A DNA stretch of 64,000 nucleotides, from positions 1,148,501 to 1,212,500 of the forward strand of contig NZ_CP056030.1 in NCBI RefSeq assembly GCF_013374995.1. Reading direction: 5' to 3'. The notes under the pieces were generated by a model. That model was not told where the DNA came from. It did no database searches and saw only the letters and a program-made list of their open reading frames with translations. The DNA comes from Pseudomonas eucalypticola. GTDB taxonomy: Bacteria; Pseudomonadota; Gammaproteobacteria; Pseudomonadales; Pseudomonadaceae. Positions within the stretch are counted from its first letter, which is position 1. Each line of letters starts with the position of its first letter. A program made the translations under genes and the position numbers. Positions 45,767-55,590 of this stretch are shown one piece after another.

Positions 45767-46654
45767 ATGTCCGTTAAGCACTTTATCCAAATCACCAAAC
45801 CGGGGATCATTTTCGGTAACGTGCTTTCTGTGGCAGGCGGCTTTTTCCTGGCCTCGCAAGGGCATGTCGATTTCGCCCTTTTCCTGGCCACGGTGATTGG
45901 CACTTCACTGGTGGTGGCGTCCGGTTGTGCATTCAACAATTGCATCGACCGCGACATCGACGTGAAGATGGAACGCACCAAGAACCGCGCACTGGTCCAG
46001 GGCCTGATCTCGTTGAAGGTCGCCCTGGCCTACGCCACCCTGCTGGGTGTGGCGGGCCTGGCCATGCTGTACAAGATGGCCAACCCGCTGGCGGCCTTGG
46101 GCGGCCTGATCGGCTTCATCATCTACGTGGGTTTCTACAGCCTGTATCTGAAGCGCAAATCGGTACACGGTACCCTGGTCGGCAGCCTCTCCGGAGCCAT
46201 GCCGCCCGTCATCGGGTACGTTGCCGTCAGCGGCCACTTCGATATGGCAGCACTGACCCTGCTGGTGATGTTCAGCCTCTGGCAGATGCCGCATTCCTAT
46301 GCCATCGCGATCTTCCGCTTCAACGACTACCTGGCCGCATCGATTCCGGTGCTGCCAGTCAAGCGTGGCATCGTTGTAGCCAAGAAACACATCCTGCTCT
46401 ACATCCTGGCGTTCCTGCTGGCGACCCTCATGCTGACCCTCGGTGGTTATGCAGGCATGAGCTACCTGGCCGTGGCGGCAGCGATGGGCATGTACTGGCT
46501 GTACATGGCCTGGACCGGCTACAAGGCAGTTGATGACAAGGTGTGGGCACGCAAGCTGTTCGTGTTCTCCATCTTCACCATCACGGCCCTGAGTGTGATG
46601 ATGTCCCTGGACTTCAAGGCGCCGACGGAGCTGTTGCTGACCTACGCTCACTGA
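45767..46654 (+). CDS. cyoE: Protohaem IX farnesyltransferase (haem O synthase)
   Basis: UbiA-family prenyltransferase making haem O for the bo3 oxidase. The 295-residue, seven- to nine-span protein has the aspartate-rich motif [18 protein letters not shown] (about 54-71) and the second acidic loop. Last gene of cyoABCDE, followed by a strong terminator. Confidence 0.96.
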   Translation: MSVKHFIQITKPGIIFGNVLSVAGGFFLASQGHVDFALFLATVIGTSLVVASGCAFNNCIDRDIDVKMERTKNRALVQGLISLKVALAYATLLGVAGLAMLYKMANPLAALGGLIGFIIYVGFYSLYLKRKSVHGTLVGSLSGAMPPVIGYVAVSGHFDMAALTLLVMFSLWQMPHSYAIAIFRFNDYLAASIPVLPVKRGIVVAKKHILLYILAFLLATLMLTLGGYAGMSYLAVAAAMGMYWLYMAWTGYKAVDDKVWARKLFVFSIFTITALSVMMSLDFKAPTELLLTYAH

Positions 46655-46696
46655 GTGTCGGCCAGCTGACTCGATCGCTGTCCTGCTGCACTGATG

Positions 46697-46731
46697 AAAC
46701 GCCCCGTACCGAAAGGTCCGGGGCGTTTTTG
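46697..46731 (+). terminator. Rho-independent terminator of cyoABCDE
   Basis: AAACGCCCCG (46697-46706) pairs with CGGGGCGTTT (46719-46728), including a GAAA loop, followed by a T-run. Confidence 0.9.
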
Positions 46732-46798
46732 TTTGTGCATGGCCTTGAGGCAAATCCCGCTGATTTCATTTTTTCAGTGAAAAATCCTGTTTTATTGA

Positions 46799-46827
46799 TT
46801 TTTATCAGTTAATTAGCCTGATAAAAA
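46799..46827. promoter_or_regulatory. Perfect inverted repeat upstream of alaC, candidate operator
   Basis: TTTTTATCAG (46799-46808) and CTGATAAAAA (46818-46827) form a perfect 10-bp inverted repeat with a 9-base spacer in an A/T-rich stretch, 131-159 bases before the alaC start. No T-run or strong hairpin role is evident, so a protein-binding site is likelier than a terminator. The rest of the cyoE-alaC gap (303 bases) holds only the cyo terminator and this region. Confidence 0.45.
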
Positions 46828-46957
46828 CCAAATAAATTCACTTATCCCTGAATTGGCCTTTACAGTACAGTGGCCTCCGCATTATCGTGAAACCCAGGCC
46901 AGCACACTGGCCGCGTCGCTCGGACGGTTCCGGGCGCTTACGTTTCGAGGTTTCATC

Positions 46958-48178
46958 ATGGCTGAACACGGTTCTTCGCCGCGCCGCTTTTCGCGTATCG
47001 ATCGGCTCCCCCCTTACGTCTTCAATATCACCGCCGAGCTCAAGATGGCTGCCCGCCGCCGTGGCGAGGACATCATCGACCTGAGCATGGGTAACCCCGA
47101 CGGCGCCACCCCGCCGCACATTGTCGAAAAACTGGTCAGCGTCGCCCAACGTGAGGACACTCACGGCTACTCGACTTCGCGTGGCATCCCGCGCCTGCGC
47201 CGGGCTATATCGCGCTGGTACGCTGACCGCTATCAGGTCGAGATCGACCCCGAGAACGAAGCCATCGTCACCATCGGCTCCAAGGAAGGGCTGGCGCACC
47301 TGATGCTGGCTACCCTTGACCAGGGCGATACGGTGCTGGTGCCCAACCCCAGCTACCCGATCCACATCTACGGTGCCGTGATTGCCGGCGCCCAGGTGCG
47401 CTCGGTGCCCCTGGTACCGGGCGTGGATTTCTTCGACGAGCTGGAGCGCGCCATTCGCGGTTCCATCCCCAAGCCGAAGATGATGATCCTGGGGTTCCCG
47501 TCCAATCCCACCGCCCAGTGCGTGGAACTGGACTTCTTCGAGCGCGTGGTGGCCCTGGCCAAGCAGTACGATGTGCTGGTGGTGCACGACCTGGCCTACG
47601 CCGACATCGTCTACGATGGCTGGAAAGCCCCCTCGATCATGCAGGTACCGGGGGCCAAGGACATCGCGGTGGAGTTCTTCACCCTGTCCAAGAGCTACAA
47701 CATGGCCGGCTGGCGTATCGGCTTCATGGTCGGCAACCCCGAGTTGGTCAACGCCCTGGCGCGCATCAAGAGCTACCACGACTACGGTACCTTCACGCCG
47801 CTACAGGTAGCCGCCATCGCTGCCCTGGAAGGTGACCAGCAGTGCGTGCTGGACATCGCCGAGCAGTATCGCCAGCGCCGCAATGTGCTGGTCAAGGGCC
47901 TGCACGAGTTGGGCTGGATGGTCGAGAACCCCAAGGCGTCGATGTACGTCTGGGCCAAGATTCCCGAGCAATATGCCCACCTCGGCTCACTGGAATTTGC
48001 CAAGAAGCTATTGGCCGACGCCAAGGTGTGCGTGTCGCCGGGTATCGGTTTCGGCGAATACGGCGATGACCATGTGCGCTTTGCCCTGATCGAAAACCAG
48101 GACCGTATCCGCCAGGCGTTGCGTGGCATCCGTCAGATGTTTCGTGCCGACGGCTTCATCAAGGCGGCGAAGGGTTAA
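46958..48178 (+). CDS. alaC: Alanine transaminase AlaC (PLP-dependent)
   Basis: Transfers the amino group from glutamate to pyruvate to make alanine. The 406-residue fold-type I aminotransferase has the PLP-lysine K245 in LSKSYNMAGWRIGF, the conserved DLSMGNPDGATP near 41-52, GFPSNPTAQ (179-187) and HDLAYADIVYDG. These match AlaC/YfdZ best. The ATG at 46958 was preferred over an upstream frame extension. Preceded by an A/T-rich region with a perfect inverted repeat. Confidence 0.9.
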   Translation: MAEHGSSPRRFSRIDRLPPYVFNITAELKMAARRRGEDIIDLSMGNPDGATPPHIVEKLVSVAQREDTHGYSTSRGIPRLRRAISRWYADRYQVEIDPENEAIVTIGSKEGLAHLMLATLDQGDTVLVPNPSYPIHIYGAVIAGAQVRSVPLVPGVDFFDELERAIRGSIPKPKMMILGFPSNPTAQCVELDFFERVVALAKQYDVLVVHDLAYADIVYDGWKAPSIMQVPGAKDIAVEFFTLSKSYNMAGWRIGFMVGNPELVNALARIKSYHDYGTFTPLQVAAIAALEGDQQCVLDIAEQYRQRRNVLVKGLHELGWMVENPKASMYVWAKIPEQYAHLGSLEFAKKLLADAKVCVSPGIGFGEYGDDHVRFALIENQDRIRQALRGIRQMFRADGFIKAAKG

Positions 48179-48438
48179 TAGACCTGCACGACGACCTCGG
48201 CGAGACCGTCCTGGGGCTCGCCGAGGGGCTGCACCTGCAACTGCGCCACCCCGCCGGTGCCTTCACAGCCTGGCCCCTGGGCTTCGAGCCTGGGGACCGG
48301 GTCGTCGGTCGCCACCCTCAGAGGGCAGGTTGGTACCGTCACCGCACCGCTGAACGTGATCAACCCTTCGCTGGCCATCAGGGCGGGGCTTGCGAGGGCC
48401 AGCAGCAGAAGGGTGAGGCGGCGTGCAGGAAGGCGCAT
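48175..48438 (-). CDS. Small secreted protein with fimbrin-like start
   Basis: An 87-residue protein with signal peptide (LTLLLLALASPALMAS). The mature start SEGLITFSGAVTVPTCPL resembles the first strand of type 1 fimbrial subunits, but the remaining ~45 residues are far too short for a fimbrin fold. Two Cys (about 38 and 58) could form a disulfide. Its stop codon overlaps the alaC stop region by four bases, on the opposite strand. Unrecognised family. Confidence 0.6.
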   Translation of the reverse strand: MRLPARRLTLLLLALASPALMASEGLITFSGAVTVPTCPLRVATDDPVPRLEAQGPGCEGTGGVAQLQVQPLGEPQDGLAEVVVQVY

Positions 48439-48537
48439 TGTTTCTTACCGTTACCAAATATGAGGCGCGGCATTATCCAGCTACGGTAGCGGCGGCGTAA
48501 CCGGATGCTTCCGGTAAACGCCTAGGACATCTCCGAA

Positions 48538-49176
48538 TCACTCCCTATCCTGCCACTCATACTGCATCTGTCGCGCCGTGCGCCGGGCGCTTTCGGTGCC
48601 CAGCAGGCGGCCCACGATGTGCAGGCTCATGTCGATACCGGCTGAAATGCCTGCCGAGGTGATCAGTTCCCCCAGGTCCACGTACGGCACCCCGCTGACC
48701 ACGGTCAGCGCCGGATAGTCCCGCCGCAGTTGCTCGATATCATCCCAGTGGGTGGTCACCGCTTGATCGCTCAGCACCCCGGCCTTGGCCAGGATGAAAG
48801 CGCCGGTGCACACCGAGGTGACCAGCGACGTGCGGGCCGCGGTGGCTGCTACCCAGTCCAGGGTGGGTGGGTGTGCCAGCGGTTGGTCAACGACACCGCC
48901 CGGAACGATCAGTATGTCGCAGGCATTGGCGGTCACCAGGCTGGCATCGGCCTGCACCCGCAGCCCATGGCGCGCAGCTACCAGGCCGGGCGCCGCTGCC
49001 ACTGTCTGCACCCTGAAGGGGGCGTGGGGCAACAGCTTGTCGCGCAACGCAACCCGGCTGGCCACGCTGAACACTTCGTAAGGGCCGGCGAAGTCGAGAA
49101 TCTCGACATCCGGGTACAGCAGCAGGTTGATAGTCAGGGTGCGCTGGCGGATCAGGTCAGTCAGGGCGATGGCCAT
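48538..49176 (-). CDS. DJ-1/PfpI-superfamily protein
   Basis: A 212-residue class I glutamine-amidotransferase-like protein with the nucleophile elbow SVCTGAFILAKAGVL (Cys123) and the strand LLLYPDVEILDFAGPYEVFS typical of the ThiJ/PfpI group that includes isonitrile hydratases and the N-terminal domains of AraC-like GlxA regulators. No DNA-binding domain is attached. The specific reaction is not determined; isonitrile hydratase or a detoxifying hydrolase are possibilities. Confidence 0.85.
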   Translation of the reverse strand: MAIALTDLIRQRTLTINLLLYPDVEILDFAGPYEVFSVASRVALRDKLLPHAPFRVQTVAAAPGLVAARHGLRVQADASLVTANACDILIVPGGVVDQPLAHPPTLDWVAATAARTSLVTSVCTGAFILAKAGVLSDQAVTTHWDDIEQLRRDYPALTVVSGVPYVDLGELITSAGISAGIDMSLHIVGRLLGTESARRTARQMQYEWQDRE

Positions 49177-49283
49177 GAGGGGCTCCTTGGATGAGTGTCC
49201 TCAGCATGCCTGTTCTGCCGGTGGCGGTTGTGACAAGAACCCCACGGATCTTGCCATTTCCCTGTTTGACCCCGTCGCCGCCC

Positions 49284-49694
49284 TTACATCGTCAGCGCGC
49301 CAACGACATTGGTGCTTTTGATCATGGAAGGCTCGCGCAAGCTGGTGTCGGCCCGGCAGGCGGCGAGGGTGCGGGCGGTGGCCGTGGTAATGGCGTTGAC
49401 GGTATGGGTGCGCTCGTCCACGTCACCCGACAGGCAGGCGCAGCCATAGCCATAGTCGCCATTGGTGCGAACCCACTGGCTGGAACGGAACACCGGTTTC
49501 TGCCCCGGGGCGGTATAACCGTCGGCGGTGGCCACCTTCCAGTTACCTTCGCGGTCGACCAGGTTGACGACCCTGGGGGCCGGGTTCTCGTACCAGCCAC
49601 ACAGGTGATCTTCGCCGCTGTCGGCGGCCTGGGCCAGTGGGATGAGGGCGGTAGTCAGCAGCAGGGCGCTAGCCGTGAAAAGGGAAGGGCGCAT
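49284..49694 (-). CDS. DUF4087-family secreted protein
   Basis: A 136-residue exported protein: signal peptide to AQAA (about residue 23), then the pattern CGWYENPAPRVVNLVDREG and a Cys pair CAC, as in the DUF4087 family. Function unknown. The upstream 240 bases are A/T-rich and probably contain its promoter. Confidence 0.8.
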   Translation of the reverse strand: MRPSLFTASALLLTTALIPLAQAADSGEDHLCGWYENPAPRVVNLVDREGNWKVATADGYTAPGQKPVFRSSQWVRTNGDYGYGCACLSGDVDERTHTVNAITTATARTLAACRADTSLREPSMIKSTNVVGALTM

Positions 49695-49936
49695 AAGACC
49701 TCCGTGTCTTGTGAAATGAGAATGGGATTGGCTACTCTAAAACCACACTATTAGTAACATTATATTGACGGTTTTGAGTGTCAAAAATGTAGCGTCAAGG
49801 TTACTTTTGATGGCCCTGTGCTAAAAATGACGATAGGGTCACAAAATGGATGATGGCGTTTTGAAAGCGTCCACTGCGTCCGGCGGCATCGGAAAAGCAA
49901 GCAGGCGCTTAGATCATGAGCCTGAAGTCGCTGCGC

Positions 49937-52144
49937 TCAAGGCTTCGGCCAGAGCGGTGACGCATTCCAGCGGGCGATCCAGGCAGGCAGCGCGTCACCG
50001 GGCATAGGTTCGGCAATGCCGAAGCCTTGGGCCAGGTCGCAGCCCAGTTGCAGCAGGCGGGAGGCCTGCGCGGCGCTGTCCACGCCTTCGGCGATGATTT
50101 CGCGGCGGAACGCAATGGCCAGGCCGAGAATCGCCTGCAGGATGGAGATGTCCTCGGGTGCATGGAGCATGCCCTGGATGAACGTCTGGTCGATCTTCAA
50201 CTGGGCCACCGGCAAGCGCTTGAGGTAGCTCAGCGATGAATACCCGGTGCCGAAGTCATCCAGTGCAAAGCGCACGCCCATGGCCGCGCAGGCGCGGATG
50301 GTATGGGACACCCCCTCGATGTCCTCCAGGGCGCTGGTTTCCAGGATTTCGATCATCAGCATCTGTGGGTCCAGGTCCGGGTGGGCGCCCAGGCGCTCCA
50401 CCAGGTTGGCGACGAAGTCCGGGTGCTGCAGTTGCCGGGCACCGACGTTGATGCTGACCGGTACCCTGACGCCCGCCTGTTGCCAGGTGTGCACCTGGCT
50501 CAGGGCGCTGTCCAGCACCCAGTCGCCGATGATTTCCGACAATGCGTTGCCTTCGATCAGGGGCAGGAAGCTTTCCGGCATCAGCAGGCCTTTTTCCGGG
50601 TGCAACCAGCGCACCAGGGCTTCGGCGCCCACCACTTCACCGGTGCGCAGATTCACCTTGGGCTGGTAGTACAAGCGCAGTTCGTGCTCGCGTATGGCCC
50701 GGTCGATACGGTCCAGTCGTGCGTTGTGGCCACGCAGGTCGAGGTCGTGCTGGGCATCGAACACATGGTAGCGGTTCTTGCCGGCCAGCTTGGCCTGGTA
50801 CATGGCCTGGTCAGCCTGGCGCAAGAGCTGGTCAGCGCTGACGTCGCCTTCCTGAGGGTAGTAGCTGACGCCGATGCTGGCAGACAGTTGCAGGTCCAGG
50901 GCACCAATGTGCAGCGGCTCGCTGGCTGCCGATAACAGCCTTTCCAGCATCGGCGCACTGTCGCACACCTGGTCCAGGTCGACGATCAGCGCCACGAATT
51001 CATCGCCGCCCAGACGCGCCAGGGTGCAAGCGTCGCGCAGGGTATGTTTCATGCGCCGGGCCACGGTGGTCAGCACCTTGTCCCCCGTTTCATGACCGTG
51101 CAGGTCATTGATGGCCTTGAACCCGTCCAGGTCAAGGTACGCCAGGGCCACTTTGCAGCCCGTGCCGAGGGCCCGGCTCATGGCCTGCTGCAGGCGGGAA
51201 GCCAGCAGCACGCGGTTGGGCAGGTGGGTGAGGGGGTCGTAGTGGGCGATGTACTCCAGCTGGCGCTGGTGTTCGTGCAGGTCGGTGACGTCGGTGAACA
51301 GTGATATGTAATTCTGGATATGCCCGCGTACGTCGAGGATGGCGGTGATGGTCTGTCGGGTGGCGAAGGTTTCGCCGTTGCGTCGCCGGTTCCACAGGTC
51401 GCCCTGCCAGTAGTGCTCCTCGCGCAGGCCGCGCCACAGGTCCATGTAAAGCGAGCGTTCGGTCAGCCCCGACGCCAGGAACCGGGGGTTCATGCCCAGC
51501 GCTTCTTCCCGGGTATAGCCGGTGATGGTGCTGAAGGCGTCGTTGACCTCAATGATGGTGCCACCGGCATCGGTGATCATAATGCCCTCGCGGGCGTGGG
51601 TGAACACGCTGGCGGCCAGGCTGAGGCGGCTTTCGATCTGCCGCCGGGCGGTCAGGTCGGTAAGGCTGACGCGCACGCTGGCCGGTTGGCTACCGTAGCG
51701 CACGCAATTGAGCCGAGCGGGCCAATGGCTGCCATCGGCGCGGGTCAGGGCCAGCTCACATTCCTCAGCCTGGCCGCTGCGGCAGACTCTGACAAACACC
51801 TGATGCCAGCGGTCGCGCTCTGGCATTGCCACGCGGCTGGCAAAGCGCCGTTGCAACAAATGGCCGCGCTGGCAGCCCAGCAGTTGCTCGCCCGTCTGGT
51901 TGACCGCCTCGATCACGCCATCGACATTGAGCGTGAGGTAGCCCACCGGGGCGTGTTCGTACAGGTCAAGGTACAGGTCACGAGACGCTTCCAGCGCGTT
52001 ATGAGCGTGGCGCAGCTCTTCGTTCTGCATTTGCAGTTCGAGCTGGTGCAACTGCAGTTCCTGCAGCAGGTGGGTGTCTTCACCCCTGACGCCGACCCGC
52101 TCCATTTTCAAGGAAATACTGTGCGCGGATGTCGGCTTTTTCAT
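49937..52144 (-). CDS. PAS-PAS-GGDEF-EAL cyclic-di-GMP protein
   Basis: A 735-residue cytosolic protein. It has an N-terminal coiled-coil (LLQELQLHQLELQMQNEEL), two PAS domains (about 60-170 and 180-295, the second with PAC), a GGDEF domain with intact GGDEF in LARLGGDEFVAL, and an EAL domain with GAEALVRW and the catalytic-loop DDFGTGYSSLSYLKRLP. It may make or degrade cyclic di-GMP. It starts 13 bases after the CheB-CheR-PAS gene, so it belongs to the same transcript, which suggests a shared signalling output. Confidence 0.92.
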   Translation of the reverse strand: MKKPTSAHSISLKMERVGVRGEDTHLLQELQLHQLELQMQNEELRHAHNALEASRDLYLDLYEHAPVGYLTLNVDGVIEAVNQTGEQLLGCQRGHLLQRRFASRVAMPERDRWHQVFVRVCRSGQAEECELALTRADGSHWPARLNCVRYGSQPASVRVSLTDLTARRQIESRLSLAASVFTHAREGIMITDAGGTIIEVNDAFSTITGYTREEALGMNPRFLASGLTERSLYMDLWRGLREEHYWQGDLWNRRRNGETFATRQTITAILDVRGHIQNYISLFTDVTDLHEHQRQLEYIAHYDPLTHLPNRVLLASRLQQAMSRALGTGCKVALAYLDLDGFKAINDLHGHETGDKVLTTVARRMKHTLRDACTLARLGGDEFVALIVDLDQVCDSAPMLERLLSAASEPLHIGALDLQLSASIGVSYYPQEGDVSADQLLRQADQAMYQAKLAGKNRYHVFDAQHDLDLRGHNARLDRIDRAIREHELRLYYQPKVNLRTGEVVGAEALVRWLHPEKGLLMPESFLPLIEGNALSEIIGDWVLDSALSQVHTWQQAGVRVPVSINVGARQLQHPDFVANLVERLGAHPDLDPQMLMIEILETSALEDIEGVSHTIRACAAMGVRFALDDFGTGYSSLSYLKRLPVAQLKIDQTFIQGMLHAPEDISILQAILGLAIAFRREIIAEGVDSAAQASRLLQLGCDLAQGFGIAEPMPGDALPAWIARWNASPLWPKP

Positions 52145-52157
52145 CGTGATCCAGCCT

Positions 52158-55031
52158 CTAGGTTCTCGACGGTTGGTGCTGCATGGCCAGCAAAATCAGG
52201 TGGGGCCGCGCGCCCTGGCCGTTGACGCGTCGCGCATTCAAGGTGATGGTCCGTGGGCCCAGGCCCGGGAGGTCCTGCAGCATCTCGAATCCTTCAAAAC
52301 TAGTGTTGCGCTCCAGAATAGTGCCCAGTTTGTCCCGCAGTGCCACGATATCCCATTGGCCGTCGCCCAGTTCGTAGAATTTGTGGCCGTTGGTCTGGGC
52401 CGCCGACGTATTGAAGGTGCGGTGGTAGGAGCGGCTGGCTGAAACCACGCGCAGCTCATGGTCCAGAACCAGCAAAGGCTCCAGCACCGTGTCGACGATG
52501 GCTTCGGCGAGCTCGCGGGCCGCCTGCACGGCCTGTTCATTGGCCACCCGGGTGTTGATGTCGTGGAAAGTCATCACTACGCCGTCTATCACGTTGTCCA
52601 GGGTTCGGTAAGGCAGCAGCCGGGCAAGGAACCAATTGCCGGAGGTGGTGCGCAGTTCTATTTCCCGCGGGATCAGGGTGTCCAGCACTTCCTGCGCCGG
52701 CACCAGCAGATCGAGCGCGTCCAGGTAGGAGGTGATGTCAGCCAGCGGTCGTCCTATGTCCTTGGGTATCAGCCGGTAAATCTTCACGGCATCGCGGGTA
52801 AAACGCCGGATGGTGAGGTGGGTATCCAGAAATATAGTGCCGATATTGATGCTGTCGAGGAGGTTTTTCATGTCGTTCTGCATGTCGCCCAACTGCTCGA
52901 TCTTGGCTTGCAGTTCGGCGTTGACGGTCACCAGTTCCTCATTGACCGACTGCAGCTCCTCGCGGGAGGTTTCCAGCTCTTCGTTGGACGATTGCAGCTC
53001 TTCATTGGTGGACTGCATCTCCTCGTTGGCCGAGCTGAGCTCCTCGTTGGCGTCCTGCAGCTCGTCGATGCTGGCCTGCAGGTTCTCGCGGGTGTAGGCC
53101 AGGTCGCGTTCCAATTGGGTGACGCGTTCGCGGGTCGGCGCTGCGCTGCGCTTGCTGGCTTGCGCCGCCGGGGCATGGCCCGGTTGGGCCTGTTCCTGGA
53201 AGGTCACCAGCAGCAAGCGCTCGCCGGCGGGGGTGTCGGCCATGCGCCGCACGCTCAGGCGCACCAGGCGCACGGCATCATCGCTGACCACGCTCAGGGG
53301 CGGTGTCACGATGGTCTCGGTGCTGCCAGCGGCGCGGTGCACGGCGTTGCGCAACTCCAGTTGCAGGCCTTCGCGAGCCATGTCCACGACATTCAGGCTG
53401 GCCTGGCCGGGCGCCGGGCGCAGGTAGCGGCTGGTATCGCCGTGGATGTACTGAATGGTGCCGGCCAGGTCGGTGACTACCGAGGCAGGGCCGAACTCTT
53501 GCAGCAGGGCACGCCGGGTCAATTCGGCGAGGTTGGTGTCCTTGGTCATTTTCGCGGGGTGTCCCGGTAGTTTGCTGGTCCGTTCCGGCACCCACGACAG
53601 GCTGCTGTCCAACGGTATGGATTTGGCCACCGTGCCCTTGATGGCACGGTAGAACTTCCATTTGCGGTGCAGCGGGCTGAACAGCGCCGCATGGCCGCCG
53701 ATGCTTTCCGAAGGAGATAGGAACAGCACGCCGCCGGCCTTGAGTGCGTAATGGAAGGTGGGAATGAGGCGGTTCTGCAGGGTCGGCCCCAGGTAGATCA
53801 TGAGATTGCGGCAGCACAGCAGGTCCAGACGGGTGAAAGGCGGGTCCTTGATCACGTTCTGCACGGCAAAGACGATCATTTCGCGGATTTCCTTTCTCAC
53901 CCGGTAGCCGCCTTCCTCTTTGCTGAAGTAACGCTTTAGCCGTTCGTCGCCTACGTCCGCAGCGATGGCTTCCGGGTACAGGCCGGCGCGCGCCAGGTGG
54001 ATGGCGTCGGCGTCCAGGTCGGTGGCGAAAAACTGCACGGTCAGCGCCAGGGAATGGGCCTGCAGCAGTTCGTGCAGCACCATGGCCACTGAGTAGGCTT
54101 CCTCACCACTGGCGCAGCCGGCTACCCATACGCGAAACACGCCATCGCGAGGGGTGCTGGCCAGCATGGGCTCCAGAATGTGCGCCTTCATCACCTCGAA
54201 GGCTTGAGGATCGCGGAAGAACTGGGTGACATTGATCAATAGCTCGTTGAACAGCACCTGGCTTTCCGTCGCGCTGCCGTGCAGCAACGTCAGGTACTGC
54301 GCCTGGTCGTCGATCTGCTGAACCTGCATGCGCCGTTCGATACGCCGTGCGATGGTGCTTTTCTTGTATTGCGTGAAGTCGTGCCCGGTCGCCTGGCGCA
54401 GGTGCAACAGAATCTGCAGCAGCGCATCGCTGGCGCCCGGGTCCGGCACACCGCCCATCAGCGCTGCGGGCATCTGCTCGAGCGCTAGCACCTGACTGGC
54501 GTTGTCCGCTTCCACGACATGCCGGGGCATGGCGTCATACGCTGCTTCGCTGGGCAGCTGTACCAAAGTCCGGCCGCCGTGGTCCAGAATCGCCCGGCAG
54601 CCCAGGGTGCCGTCGGCGCCCGTGCCAGAGAGCACCACGCCTATGGCATGGCCTTTCAGTTGTTCTGCCAGCGAGGTGAAGCACGTATCGATGGGCAAAT
54701 GGTGGCCGCGCGGCGCCTTCCAGGGGCGCACCACCAGGCGGCGGCCGGTCAAGGTCAGGTCATGGTTGGGCGGGATCACGTACACCATGTTCGCCTGTAC
54801 GGGGTTGCCGTGCACGGCCTGCATCACCGGCATGCTGGTGGCCCGGCCGAGAATCTCGCTCAGCAGGCTGGGCCGCGCCGGGTCAAGGTGCTGCACCACC
54901 AGGAAACACAGACCCGAATCGGCAGGCATCAGGCGCAACAGGCGCTCCATCGCTTCCAGGCCCCCGGCAGAGGCGCCCAGGGCGACGATGGTCTGGTATT
55001 TGCCGGCAGGCAGGGTCTTGATCGGGGGCAC
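52158..55031 (-). CDS. CheB-CheR fusion protein with coiled coil and PAS domains
   Basis: A 957-residue fusion. The CheB methylesterase domain (1-190) keeps the triad Ser21 (GASAGG), His48 (VVQHLDP) and Asp140 (GTGADG) but lacks a CheB receiver. The CheR methyltransferase domain (about 215-480) has VWVAGCASGEEAYSVAM for S-adenosylmethionine. A long coiled coil of repeated NEEL/NEEM heptads (about 640-735) and one or two PAS-like modules follow. It stops there: the histidine kinase usually following in such hybrids is absent. It precedes the PAS-GGDEF-EAL gene by 13 bases. Confidence 0.9.
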   Translation of the reverse strand: MPPIKTLPAGKYQTIVALGASAGGLEAMERLLRLMPADSGLCFLVVQHLDPARPSLLSEILGRATSMPVMQAVHGNPVQANMVYVIPPNHDLTLTGRRLVVRPWKAPRGHHLPIDTCFTSLAEQLKGHAIGVVLSGTGADGTLGCRAILDHGGRTLVQLPSEAAYDAMPRHVVEADNASQVLALEQMPAALMGGVPDPGASDALLQILLHLRQATGHDFTQYKKSTIARRIERRMQVQQIDDQAQYLTLLHGSATESQVLFNELLINVTQFFRDPQAFEVMKAHILEPMLASTPRDGVFRVWVAGCASGEEAYSVAMVLHELLQAHSLALTVQFFATDLDADAIHLARAGLYPEAIAADVGDERLKRYFSKEEGGYRVRKEIREMIVFAVQNVIKDPPFTRLDLLCCRNLMIYLGPTLQNRLIPTFHYALKAGGVLFLSPSESIGGHAALFSPLHRKWKFYRAIKGTVAKSIPLDSSLSWVPERTSKLPGHPAKMTKDTNLAELTRRALLQEFGPASVVTDLAGTIQYIHGDTSRYLRPAPGQASLNVVDMAREGLQLELRNAVHRAAGSTETIVTPPLSVVSDDAVRLVRLSVRRMADTPAGERLLLVTFQEQAQPGHAPAAQASKRSAAPTRERVTQLERDLAYTRENLQASIDELQDANEELSSANEEMQSTNEELQSSNEELETSREELQSVNEELVTVNAELQAKIEQLGDMQNDMKNLLDSINIGTIFLDTHLTIRRFTRDAVKIYRLIPKDIGRPLADITSYLDALDLLVPAQEVLDTLIPREIELRTTSGNWFLARLLPYRTLDNVIDGVVMTFHDINTRVANEQAVQAARELAEAIVDTVLEPLLVLDHELRVVSASRSYHRTFNTSAAQTNGHKFYELGDGQWDIVALRDKLGTILERNTSFEGFEMLQDLPGLGPRTITLNARRVNGQGARPHLILLAMQHQPSRT

Positions 55032-55087
55032 GAGGCGGCCTGCGGCAATAGTCGGGGATCGCCTATCTTAGCGGGTTTCCGTGGCCA

Positions 55088-55483
55088 TCAGGGTTGCAGA
55101 TAGTCTTGTAGCTCGCGGGTACGTTGCTCGGCCCGGTTGCGCTTGCAGCCCAGCGCCGCTAGCCCGCGCAGAGTGCCGCCACTGTTGGCCTGGTAGATGG
55201 CCTCGCAGTCGGCGTCGCGGAACTTGATCCAGGCGCGCTGAGCGATTTGCAGCTTCTGGCGGGTTTCGCTGTATTGCTCGGACTCGGTGTCCGGCTGGCT
55301 GAGGTTCTGGATCAGCTGTTTATAGGTGGCGTTGAGCTTGGCTTCGGCCGCGTCGGCGTCCAGGGCTGCGCACTGGGTCATTTCGGGGGTAGTGCTGGCG
55401 TTGGCGCAGTCGGGTTTCGGCGCCGCGGCCAGGGCGCCGAAAGCCATGAACAGGGTGGTTAACAGCAGATGACGAGGGTGCAT
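55088..55483 (-). CDS. LprI/DUF1311-family periplasmic protein
   Basis: Signal peptide (LLLTTLFMAFGALAAA) then a four-Cys alpha-helical domain with the family pattern AKLNATYKQLIQNL, QRAWIKFRDADCEAIY and GCKRNRAEQRTREL. LprI relatives include lysozyme inhibitors; the biochemical role here is unproven. An alternative start is three codons earlier (55492). Stands alone upstream of the CheB-CheR gene and divergent from the small RNA locus. Confidence 0.85.
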   Translation of the reverse strand: MHPRHLLLTTLFMAFGALAAAPKPDCANASTTPEMTQCAALDADAAEAKLNATYKQLIQNLSQPDTESEQYSETRQKLQIAQRAWIKFRDADCEAIYQANSGGTLRGLAALGCKRNRAEQRTRELQDYLQP

Positions 55484-55590
55484 GGGCAACATCCATGAAA
55501 AAGGGGGCGCTACGTTACCGTGACACTCGCAGCCCCGCTGGGGGAATAGGTGTAGGGATATTACCCCTTGATAGCGAATGCTACGGCAGG

